The notes under the pieces were generated by a model. The model was not told where the DNA came from. It ran no database searches and saw nothing but the letters and a program-made list of their open reading frames with translations. From NCBI GenBank assembly GCA_014529385.2, contig CM043958.1, positions 138,051,043-138,115,042 of the forward strand: 64,000 bases of DNA, written 5' to 3'. Made by a program: the position numbers and the translations under genes. Each line of letters begins with the position of its first letter. The first letter of the stretch is position 1. Positions 1-10,029 of this stretch are shown piece after piece. The stretch comes from Adiantum capillus-veneris (taxonomy: Eukaryota > Streptophyta > Polypodiopsida > Polypodiales > Pteridaceae).

Positions 1-44
<44 letters not shown>
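1..44. repeat. (GA)n microsatellite
   Basis: Uninterrupted GA dinucleotide run at the window edge; its full length is cut off by the window start. Confidence 0.95.
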
Positions 45-46
<2 letters not shown>

Positions 47-1553
47 ATAGGCCCCCTTCAAATATCTATATTTCACAATTGTCAAATCCTCAAACTTCCA
101 AGTCTCTATGTATAGTTGTATAGATTTTGGAGAGTATCAATTAGCTCAAGCTATATGATCTTTTGCCTAATGTTCGTCCCAAATACCTCAAAATTATTTT
201 TTCAGTACCTAGAAGCTCAAATCTTGTGGGAACTTCTCATCAAGCATTTGATGTTAATGTAGACTGGCTAATTCATTCTACACAATGAGAGGACAACTTT
301 GGTAATATTTGGCCCTTCATTTACCCATGTCAAAAATCTTATATCAAATATTTTTGATGTATAAAAGCTGTTCCTAGCTTGTTTACAAGCTTTAAGATTG
401 TACCCTTTGATTTTTTTGTGTTGTCTCAATACTTGGCTTGCATAAGGCTATATTTGCCTGTAATTTCAAAAACATCACATTTTCAATCTAGTTTCTTCCA
501 CTCCAAAATGTGAGCTCCATAGGTTTCGTGCTTAGATATTCATAGATGCATGTGGTACATGCAGGCAGGCATTGTAAGCCATAAATAAAACATCACCATG
601 AGCTCCGTAGGTTTCATGCTTAGTTATTCATAACTGCATGTGCAAGCATTGTAAGCCATAAATAAAACATCACCATGTTGCCTAATAAAGTGATTGCCCA
701 AAAATTGAAGGTAGAACCAATTAAACATAACAAATAGACCCAAAAGATGTATAACAAAAAGTACATCAAAATTGACTCTCATCAAACGCATGCATGGAAC
801 AAGCAAAGATAATAAGTTAAGTAAAATCTTGCAAAAATAATCTTGATAAGTTCATACCTGCATATGGGTACATGCAAGCATGTGGGTACATGCAAGCATT
901 GAAAACCAAAAATAAAATGCCACCCATGTTGCCTAATAAAGTGATTACCCACAAATTAAGGATTAAACCATTTAAACCTCATGCTTGCATTTGATGAGAC
1001 TCCATTTTGATAAATTTTGTAGAATCATCTCTAGGATCTATTTGCTAAACACAAGAAGTTAAGTAAAATCTTGCCAATAATCTTGATAAGCAAATAGAAA
1101 TGAAAGATGATTAACAAAAAATCCATCAACATGGACTCTCATCAAATGCATGCATGGAACAATCAAACACAAAAAGTTAGTAAAATCTTGCCAATAATAT
1201 TCATAAGAAAAGGCTTATTTGAACTTATGGGTAGGACAATGTCTAGTGTTATTAAACATTGGATGATAATATGATGAAATATTAATCTAACCCATATTAG
1301 TTTTTGGTAAGGTCAAAGAAAACCTTCAGTGAACTTTAAACATATAGTCTAAGTTATGGGATCTTCATAAAAATCAAGACCTACTGGGTAATTTTGGAGC
1401 CAGTTTGTATAGGGGGTCTAGAAGATATGCTTAGTTTTTTGACCAAAAAATGTGCTTACTTGGGTGTACAATTCTTCTATTGTACAAGAACCACACCTGT
1501 AAACCAATATATTGAAGCAATATGATGCCACTGTACTCCAATCCTGCTAAAAA
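45..1553. other. AT-rich flank without genes
   Basis: No credible coding region. Two short local duplications are visible. A segment around 505-600 containing 'ataaataaaacatcaccatg' recurs at about 600-680. A segment around 730-835 with 'gactctcatcaaa' and 'gcatgcatggaacaa' recurs at about 1100-1200. The stretch ends at the outer edge of the Gypsy-1 LTR. Confidence 0.6.
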
Positions 1554-3147
1554 TGTTACATTTAATGGTCTAGTAACTTGTGTGTAGTGGAAAATAGCAT
1601 GAACATAGTGAGAATTTCATTAAAATAGATTCCTAAAGAGAATGACAAGAGTGCTTGGGTGGAGAGAGCAACAAAAAGTATAACACCTAGTTAGATAGCA
1701 TGAACAATACTTCAAAAGAGAGAGAAATTAAGCAATTGACAACAATTGAGGACTGGATTTGCATGGAGCCGGTCCCCCTCCAAAAGGCTTTGTATTATGG
1801 TTTCTCCCATCAAGAGAGACATTTTACAATACAATACTTTGTGTTCCTTCAATACTAGCTAAAGCAATGAACATGGGCAATTCAAGCACTAAGCAAAACA
1901 CTTATCAAACACAACATCAATTCCCTCGCAGTCTCAAACCCAAGACCTCACACACCTTCAAAGATGGTGAGAGCTAGCGGGGTATGAGAGTAGATTGAGA
2001 GGAAGAAGGAGTATTCTTCTGAGAAAGATGTGCATCTCCTCACATAATCAATCATATTAGCATTATCTTAGTAATCATCATGGTAGAGGAAGTGAGCATG
2101 CATTGAAGCTTGGCTCTTGGTTGGATTTGCATCACGACGCCAAGAGTTGTTGGTGTAGGCCTCCCTTCTCACAAGCTTGGAGTAGGTGGTAAGCTTTCCA
2201 TTAAAGCTTGAGAAGGAGAGAGAGAGAGTCTTCTTGCTTCACACATTGATGGTGTGAGTGTGTAAGTGAATAATTCCTTTGAAAAATCAGCCCCCTCTCT
2301 CTCTTGGTCGACCCCCCTTGCTATTTCCTCATGCTCACATCCTATTGGACCTCCCCAGCCTCAGCTAATGGAAATTAAGCAGCATAAGTGATAGCCTTTT
2401 GACATGTGTACCCCTTTCCCCTTTTGTGAGAGCTGTAGGTAATTAATAAATGCAACTAAACTCTCATTGGACCCCTTTGCCTCTTGGCCAATAGGAATCA
2501 GGCAAGCCATTAGGCTGCTGAATGCTCATTGGACCCCTTGGGAGACTGTCCAATAGTCTTCTAGAGAGCTTAATTCTTATTGGTTCTTTTATTAAGTGTT
2601 TTTAAACTGATTAAACTAGATTTACTCTAGCATAATTCTCATTGCTCCACCTCCAAGGTCATCCAATAGGATTTGAGTACACCTTGTGGGCATTTGGGCT
2701 AGGGAGCTGACATGTGTCCCTCATTCCCTTTGTGTAAAGGGAGCTTGTGTGTATGTGTGTGAGTTTCTTTCTCATCTCCTACAACTAGGGCTCGCCCCCT
2801 CCTATGTAGGGATTCATGAAGACTTTGGGACACACACAAAGCATCCAATTTCCCTAATGTTTGACCTTTGGACATAACCTTTGAATTTTGGAACCTTAGC
2901 ATTTTGGAAGTCTTAATGGGCTGAACCCTAAGGTCTTTGGAGCCCATTGTTGGACATAGCTCTTTTTCAGATGGCCCCCCTTTGGATCCCTATTTTCCCT
3001 CCTTTGGATCCCTACTATGGCCAGTGGTCTGCTAGCTTAAGCAATATTCTAACTTTTTCTCCCTTGGTAGTTCCCTATATTAAATGATCAGGTAAACATG
3101 AGAAAATCATTCAGGAGAATTAGATATTAGTTTTAGTTTTTATGACA
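1554..3147 (-). repeat. Gypsy-1 left LTR (3' LTR)
   Basis: About 1.59 kb. It matches the split right LTR through most of its length, for example 'gtaacttgtgtgtagtgg', 'catggagccggtcccc' and 'gggctcgccccctcctatg'. It preserves the empty target site of Gypsy-2, a single CTTTG at 1788-1792. It has an extra stretch of about 50 bp around 1603-1652 that the other copy lacks. Confidence 0.9.
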
Positions 3148-3162
3148 TTACCTCTCTCTTGA
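3148..3162 (-). other. Gypsy-1 polypurine tract
   Basis: Read on the minus strand, a purine run (AAGAGAGAGGTAA) directly precedes the TG that opens the 3' LTR. This is the expected position for plus-strand priming. Confidence 0.65.
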
Positions 3163-3489
3163 AATCATAGTCATCCTCGACTATGGGGTAGAGAAGATAA
3201 AGCATATTCATTAGTCCTTTTTCTACCGGGTAGAGGATCCCTATGTTACCCTACGACATCGTTCCAGAATGGGATGACTAGTCCATTTGGCCCTTGAGAG
3301 CCTAAGCTGCCGCAAGCATGTCTGCACATTAGTCCTATCAATCTGCCATAGTAGAGTGACAAGCTCTACTTGGTGTTTGGGAGACGTCTTCTTCGCAAAA
3401 TTGATCTAAGCATGCATACAACTTAATTTTTGTGCACAATAAAGAAAAAGAGATTCTTATAGGACAAAAACTTTGTTCATATTTAACAT

Positions 3490-5054
3490 TTGTACATTTG
3501 CTTACTCTAGGGAAGCATTGTAAGCATTGACGAGGTTTAGGTTATCCTTTAATTGTATGCCTTTCATTCATCTAGCATATTCAAAATGATAATTCTTAAA
3601 CTTAATATCATTGGATAGTCTTACCACCTCTTAGTACCTTGTCTTCATGTCGGAGAATGGACTCGGTCTACAGCACCTCTTCTTGGTTGTCGATCTTTGG
3701 TGGCTCTTCAATAGTAGGTTTTTGAGGTGTCTCTCCTTTGTAAGGGTTTAGTAGGCTCACATGGAAAGCATTGTGTATGAGCCAATGGTTGAGAAACTTG
3801 AGTTGATAGGCCATCCCATGGATTGGCCTAAGAATATGGAAGGGACCATAGTACATTTTTGCTAACTTAGCATAGTACTTTTGGTGTCCCGTAGGATTCT
3901 TGCCCGTCATGTGCCTTAGTCGAGCCTTGGGAGATTTTAAAAAGACCCAATCATTTTCTTTAAAGGATTGGGCTCTTCTGTGCTTGTCAATAGCAGCCTT
4001 TTTCCTTTGTTGTGAGATAGAGATAGCATCCTTAATCTTTTGGAAAGATTCTTATAGGTCTTGGCTATACTCATTTGCAGCGAAGATCTTCCCATGTACC
4101 TTAAGTAGCAGGGGACTTTTTGATCTTCTCTCAATTATCTCAAAAGGTGCTTTTTCCGTGGAAGTATGTATAGTATTATTGTAGACATACTCAACTAAGG
4201 GTAAGTACTTCTCCCATTGGGATCTTTGATCTACTTCCGTTACATAGGCTTTTAGTAGATGGAGAATTTTTAGGTTAGCTATTTCACTTTGGCCATCCAT
4301 TTCGCGGGTGATAGGCTGAAGAGAAATTTAGCCTTATCCCTAAATTCTCAAAGAGACCCTTCCAAAAATTACTGGTCATTCAAGGATCTCTATCCGACAC
4401 TATGGACATTGGCAAGCCATGGTACTTGAAGATTTGTGAAATGAAGAGGGTTGCCATTTGATGGGCTTTGATATTATTTTTCAAAGGTATAAAATGAGCT
4501 AGTTGACTAAACCTGTCCAGTATCATCCATATTCCTATATTCCCATGGATAGACTTAGGCAAAAAATCCATGGATATGCTCTCCCATGGTGAATTAGGGA
4601 TTGGCAAAGTTTGAAGCAATCCTGGTTGCTTCCCTCTATCAAACTTCGTCTTTTGGCATACCACACATTTAGAAAATACTCTTGTATGTTTGCTTTCATG
4701 GTAGGCCAATAGAAATATGTTTCAATCCCCTTTAAGGTAGACTGAATCCCTCTATGCCCTGCATAATTAGGATCATGAGATTCATACATTACTTTCTCAC
4801 GTAGTGAGCTAGTAACACATAGTCTATTGTCATAGAGAAGATAACCATCTTGTAAGGTAAATGGTTCCTCTTTCTTCCCTAATGCAAGGGCTGAAATCAC
4901 ATCTCTAAAATCTGGATCAATAGCATACTCATCTATCATAGAAGATAGATCATTGTAAGTTGCTATGGAAACCGCATTCATTCTCGGCTATCTTGAGAGT
5001 ACATCGGCTACTGGATTATGCTTGCCAGCAATGTGAGCAATATGAAAATGAAAT
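3490..5054 (-). pseudogene. Gypsy-1 RNase H end, integrase and chromodomain-like tail
   Basis: This is the downstream part of pol, cut off from the rest by the TIR transposon. It opens with the RNase H end motif (AGKHNPVADVLSR, then a stop). Next come the integrase HHCC-type zinc region (HRG, then CVVCQKTK), the core motif MDFLPKS with its catalytic Asp, SDRDP with the second Asp, and an element tail with the typical GPF and AFHVSLL signatures. Beyond a stop at about 3670 the frame continues with TESILRHEDKVLRGGK and VKFKNYHF-like residues, which look like a degenerate chromodomain. Frameshifts near 4650 and 4350 and several stops break the frame. Family identity is firm; the chromodomain call is less certain. 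Confidence 0.8.
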
Positions 5055-5074
5055 CATTAGGAAAAATATGAACC
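5055..5074 (+). repeat. Left terminal inverted repeat of the histone-bearing transposon
   Basis: CATTAGGAAAAATATGAACC, paired with 14596-14615. The flanking host base T is the only possible duplicated base. Confidence 0.85.
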
Positions 5075-5627
5075 CTCTAGGGGCCCTTTGGGATTAAGGT
5101 TAATTAGAGGCCATTTAATGAGAAGAGGGTGGTGGACACACTCTATGCCCTCAAAAATGTAGGGGGACAAAGTAGTCTTACACTTCTTAAATGGGCTCTT
5201 ACCTAGTGAGAAGGTGGGGTGCGGGGGGTGGGCCATATGGAACCTCCAACTTTTCTCCTTTTTGATCTGGTTTTGAAAAAATCCCAAAAATTTGAAATTT
5301 TTCAAAATTTTCAAACCTCAAATTTCATCTTCTTAAACCCCCCCTAAAACTATTTTATGGTCAAAAAAGCATTTTTTGACCTCAAAAAGTCAAAACGTGC
5401 ACCCAAAAACCCTAAAATTCAAAATTTTTTTAAAAAAATTTTCGCTATCCAGAGCTCCCCCAAAAGTAGTTCTTAGGAAAAAAGTGATTTTCTCTCTCTA
5501 GAACCCCTTTTCCAACCCCTCCTTGGTTGCAACCATCACACTCATCCTCTACTCCAACACACTCTCTCTCTACACCATCTCCATTGCTACAGCAAGGAAG
5601 CTCCTCTCTCCTCCCCTACCACCTTCC

Positions 5628-5757
5628 ATTGCCACACCAAGCAAAGGATATCCACCTTCTCCTCCCATTGCCACACCAAGCAAGGGTTATCCACCTTCTC
5701 CTCCCATTGCCACACCAAGCAAGGGTTATCCACCTTCTCCTCCCATTGCCACAAGGG
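5628..5757 (+). repeat. 39 bp tandem repeat, three copies plus a partial
   Basis: Units at 5628-5666, 5667-5705 and 5706-5744, then a truncated fourth. The second and third are identical and the first differs in two bases. One frame reads the 13-residue unit IATPSKGYPPSPP, but the unit lies upstream of the likely start of gene A, so it is probably leader sequence rather than coding. Confidence 0.85.
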
Positions 5758-5845
5758 TTATCCATCTTCTCATATCACTTTATCCTCTGTACATTGTAGG
5801 AACAAGCAAGGTCCTTCTCTTCCTCCTAGTTTTCTTTGCTCAACC

Positions 5846-6964
5846 ATGGCCAACTCTACTTCGCAAAGGTGGCCAAAGGATGAGGTCACAGCACTTGCAT
5901 GCCACAACACTAGAGGTGTAGATGATGAGTGGGAGCCACAAGAGTTCACCAAAGGTGCTTGGGTATACATGCAACCATCTGCTATTGGCCCTCATCGTGT
6001 GCGGAATCGTGCAAACTTGGATCTTCATTGGAAAGGAAAGATCCTTGGCTTCAAGAACCGCAAAGACAAGGGGACCGTAGCCATTGTGCAACATGTTTTC
6101 TCAATGTCAACCATGCATTTGCAACAACCACCTCAATTTCCAACACATTGTAAGTACATGTTTTGAGAATACAAAGCTAGGTGTGAAATCACAGTGTAAT
6201 GTTATTATGGATTCATACTTAAGATTTGTCATGCATTTATAGTCATATTTCCATCCACGTTGGTGGAGGAGCAGCTACTACATAGTCTCTCCGCCACATT
6301 CAATGCTATACATGCAGATATTGGAGTAATAATGTTCCCACATCTTTGCCCAACCAAACTGGTTCAAAGAAGGAGTTTCTTCTATTCTCACTCCTATATT
6401 GTCCCTACTTCTACACAAGCGTTTGGAACGCTTGAACCCATCAAAGTAACTTCCTTATTAATTATGGAGTGGCCAGTGTTAGATTTGTGGTCGGTAGCAT
6501 CTTTCAAGTAAAAGATGATAATGGATGTCCAAAACTCTTTGAAATACTCTAAAGCTTCTAGGTCTGTGGGCTTGAGTTGGTGTTTGCCTATTCATTGTTT
6601 TGTGCACATTTTTAAAGAGTTTGGATTTGTGGAGACTACCACAATGCTTGTATGTAAAGATGCGCATTACGAGGAATTAGGAAGGCTTTTAGAAGAGGAC
6701 TGGGGTTTTGTGGAGGGCATGCACAATGGGGACCAGTACCGTTGTAAGGTTGGAGCTTCAGGTATTGGAATGCTCTATTTGAAATCTCGCACCTCCTTGT
6801 ACATACGATTTCACTATGATCGTTGGATGTGCAAGCTTGGAGTGTGGACTCCCTTACAGAGTGTAGACTGCACTATTGCAAGCTTTGACATTGCAGTGAA
6901 GATGCCCAACGATGCTTTGGAGGCAGTCCAAGTGAACAAGCATTGGACTCTCAGTAATGTTTGA
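5846..6964 (+). CDS. Transposon gene A: unknown protein, three-exon model
   Basis: Function not recognised. The start is the first ATG after the pyrimidine-rich leader. Exon 1 is 5846-6149, intron 6150-6242 (GTAAGT...TTTATAG, phase 1), exon 2 is 6243-6507, intron 6508-6561 (GTAAAA...TTCTAG, phase 2, short at 54 bp) and exon 3 is 6562-6964. The spliced frame stays open for 323 residues although each exon sits in a different context of stops. This argues that the model is right and that the gene was recently functional. Exon 1 has a KGAWVYM...WKGKILGF...GTVAIVQHVF segment that could be a small beta-barrel of the SH3/Tudor type, but this is a guess from residue pattern only. An alternative 3' end splices after about 6950 and uses a further GT-AG intron (7030-7104), extending the gene to about 7178. 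Gene B starts about 250-460 bp downstream on the same strand. Confidence 0.6.
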
Positions 6965-7338
6965 GAACATTTGGTTATTATGGTTTTTGAGGCCCTTCAA
7001 CAAGCACAATTTTGTTTACAAGGTCACAAGGTGAGAATCCTTCCACCACATTTTCATCATGGTTTGTCGATCATTGGATGCTTATTGTAATGAATGTCCG
7101 CAGATTGGAAAGAGAATGGAAGACAAATTGAAGGTCGAGGAGGACTGGGGGATGGATGGAACTATGCTATCGATCTTATAACTTTGTAACTCTTGTAATT
7201 TTCAAACTGATCCCCGCTGTAATCAACATGATTTGCTTCGGAAAATTATGCTTTTGAATATAATTTTTTGCATTGGGATGAGAAATCATTTTTTGGTGAA
7301 AGTGCCTTTTTTTTTAATGTCTTGAAAAAAGGGTCCAT

Positions 7339-7346
7339 TATAAAAG
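7339..7346 (+). promoter_or_regulatory. TATA box of transposon gene B
   Basis: TATAAAAG followed by a G-rich stretch, 82 bp upstream of the ATG at 7428 in an otherwise gene-free gap. This is a standard plant spacing and supports gene B having its own promoter. Confidence 0.65.
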
Positions 7347-7427
7347 GGGGGCCACCTAACTCATTCACTATTTTCACTTTTGCAACTCTTGAGCTCCTCC
7401 ACTCTCTATCTACACCCCAGGCTAGAC

Positions 7428-8955
7428 ATGGATGCTTCCACAGCCTCTGCATCTACAGCCACATCCACCCCTTTGTCACGCTTCATCCTCTTCCTCGAGG
7501 ACACCAAATACAAAGGGAAGTTGGACCTCCACACCTTTTTTACTCGTCTCCCTGACCTTGATGCCACAGTTGCCCTTCACATGGATGCATTTGCCGAGAT
7601 TTTTGCGTTCATGGAGGAGCACATCATAAAATATTCTGTATCTATCCCCCCACATGTAGGGATCTAGGTGCCTTGCGATCTTTTGTGCTATATACACAAA
7701 GGTGATCGCCCATTCTCCAAGCGGTTTCAACGATTCCAAGAAATTGCAACCGATGCAGGCCTTTACTTGGACGAGCGCAAGTTGGGGGTGGAGTACCTTT
7801 CTCGGATCGCAACATTTATCTTCTTGGTGAGCAAGGAACCTGATTTGGAGGAGCTTTGCTTACCACAACTTCAGGTTGGGTCCTTTATCAAGGACACCAA
7901 GGAGCAGCAGGTTATCCCCATGAACCCTGCAGCGGAAGGAAAAGCATACCGGCTCGAGTACCCTAGGGGTCTTGAGGAAGTGGTTGAGAAATCCATAGTT
8001 GGAGCTGGCCCTAGTGACACTCCAGTGCCACATCCCAGAAGTAGAAATCAATCGCTTCTCCTCAGTGTTAGTGGATGGGGAGGAGTATGTGTTCCTACAT
8101 GATTTGGAGAAAGCATTTGGCCTGCGCATGGATGAATGCTTGAGCGTGCTATGTAACAGCACCAAATGTCCCTTAGACAATACGCCAGATTCCCTAGAAA
8201 GCAAGCTCTTGCCAGATGGGGACTTTGTTGCTGACACTATTGCAGTTGTATGTGCGGAGGTCCTGGAAGCAGAGCAGTTGCACGTGGCTGATGAAGAATT
8301 CCAAGCCACGCAAGCCAAGGTTGAGGCTACTAGGATGCCTATGGCATTCTGCAACCTCCCATCTGATGATCCAAAGGTCGTATCTGTGGTGCATGGGAGC
8401 ATTGACTTGGATGCAAAGGGCAACAGGGAGGAAGACGACAAGGAGCAGGAGGTAAGCTGTATCCTAAATTTCATGTTACTATTTTATCCTTCATTGTCTT
8501 TTTTCTCAACCTTCATCGGTTTATGACAAGATGTCATGGAGGTTGATGATTTTGCTGCAAGGATGGGTGGCAAGCGGACGGGCTTTGGACCTCAAGCTTC
8601 ACTTGCGCATTACCTAGGACAACTCCCCCCTGGCGATGTGGCCATTATCCATAATGAATTTACTTCCCAATCCCATTTTATGACTTGGTCGTTAAAAGCT
8701 TTGAGCAAGTTTTTGTGTTTGAGCACCATTGCTCAAACTGCGCCTCAAGTGTTCCTAGTGCGTAGATCCCTTGTATGCACAACGTTTGGTACTGGCTTTC
8801 GTGGTAAAGTGATTGCCCAGATAGGGATACATGGTTCCATTGGATCAACTGACCCAAAGGCCATAGAGCAGTCCCTCTTGAGTGGGGAGTTGCCTTACGT
8901 GCAAAATAGGCGCCAGGAAATGGTCAAAAAAATTATGAACTCCTCAGATACATGA
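7428..8955 (+). pseudogene. Transposon gene B: unknown protein, damaged
   Basis: Function not recognised. From the ATG at 7428 the frame reads about 79 residues (MDASTASASTATSTPLSRF...), meets an in-frame TAG at 7665, and continues in the same frame to about 8035. There one base of shift moves it into the frame holding EVEINRFSSVLVDGEEYVF. That frame runs to an acidic end (EEDDKEQE) at 8451, where GTAAGC looks like a donor with acceptor ACAAG at 8530. The last part (8536-8955) encodes MEVDDFAARMGGKRT... to a stop. Splicing that 79 bp intron shifts the frame by one, whereas reading through meets TGA at 8524, so another lesion is likely here. The long stretches of sensible protein between lesions indicate a real gene of about 480-500 residues that has decayed. 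It ends about 1.1 kb before the convergent gene C. Confidence 0.6.
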
Positions 8956-9122
8956 TGTAAAATCACCGTTTTGGAAGTAATAAAAAATATTTGAAATTGT
9001 CTCTCTATCTTGAAAATTCTTTTGAATGTGATTTGTCAATCTTGAAAATTGTTTCAATTGGTGATATGAAAATTGTTTTGATTAGTGACTTTGTAATTTC
9101 AAGTTCCTAATGTAATTTCAGT

Positions 9123-9332
9123 CAATTTCAGTAAATTTAGGTATTTTATGTTCCCTAGGGGGTAGATAAGCCTACCAAGGGCCAAAAAAAGCCTGGCCAC
9201 AAGGGCGTGCAAATGGCCCATCCATCAGTTTTGGATGGGCCATTTGTGCGCCCTTGTGACCAAGCTTTATTTTGCCCCTGGTAGGCTTATCTACCCCCTA
9301 GGATACTTACAAAGCACAAATTTATTGAAATG
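9123..9332. repeat. Foldback repeat 1 (central palindrome)
   Basis: Imperfect inverted repeat of about 210 bp. The inner arms (9154-9302) pair closely: CCTAGGGGGTAGATAAGCC against GGCTTATCTACCCCCTAGG. The loop lies near 'catcagtttt'. It sits between the convergent genes B and C. Confidence 0.85.
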
Positions 9333-9664
9333 AATTGGTTTTGCACCATTAATTTAGATGCACCCTTTCTATGGCAATTCTAGCATATGTTCACACTCAA
9401 GGACACTAGAAAAGGTGAAATCAATTATGAAATGAAGTTTCCAGCACACTATCACTTGCTTTAGCTCTACCTAGTACACCCCTGCACCAAAAAGTCCAAT
9501 TACATTGGACATTTGAAATCTCCAAATTAATGTTGCATAGACACTTGGTTTCACAATATGTTTTTTTTAAAAAAAATCCTATAGGGAATTCAAAGCTTGA
9601 AATGGCCAAAAAAGGGTGTCCACAAGGATCCATGTAAAATAATGTTGCAAAACCAATAGGTTTT

Positions 9665-9865
9665 AGTAAATTTGTGCTTTTTAAGTACCCTTGGAGGTAG
9701 ATAAGCCTACAAGGGGCAAAAAAAAGCCTGGCCACAAGGGCGCGCAAATGGCCCATCCAAAACTAATGGATAGGCCATTTGCGCGCCCTTGTGGCCAGGC
9801 TTTTTTTTGCCCCTTATAGGCTTAATTATCTACCCCCAAGGGTACTTAAAAAGCACAAATTTACT
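9665..9865. repeat. Foldback repeat 2 (central palindrome), related to foldback 1
   Basis: Inverted repeat of about 200 bp with arms starting AGTAAATTTGTGCTTTTTAA. It shares the core 'gcctggccacaagggcg' and 'gcaaatggcccatcca' with foldback 1, so the two are copies of one unit about 330 bp apart. Confidence 0.85.
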
Positions 9866-10029
9866 GAAATTGACTAAAATCACATACAGAACTTGAAATT
9901 ACAAAGTCATTTCATTACAAAGATAATAGACACAGTAGACACAACTGTTGAGCATATTGTCATTGGAAAGTCAAATCATTACAAAGATAAGGGTGTGCAA
10001 TACAAAAAGAGGGGTAACTTCGGCTAATG

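Noticed and set aside
7860-8474. 204-residue minus-strand open frame opposite gene B
   Set aside because: It is the antisense of the better supported gene B frames and has no recognisable domain or promoter.
9154-9865. CRISPR-like or phage-type repeats
   Set aside because: The paired units are palindromic foldbacks in eukaryotic DNA, not short direct repeats with spacers.
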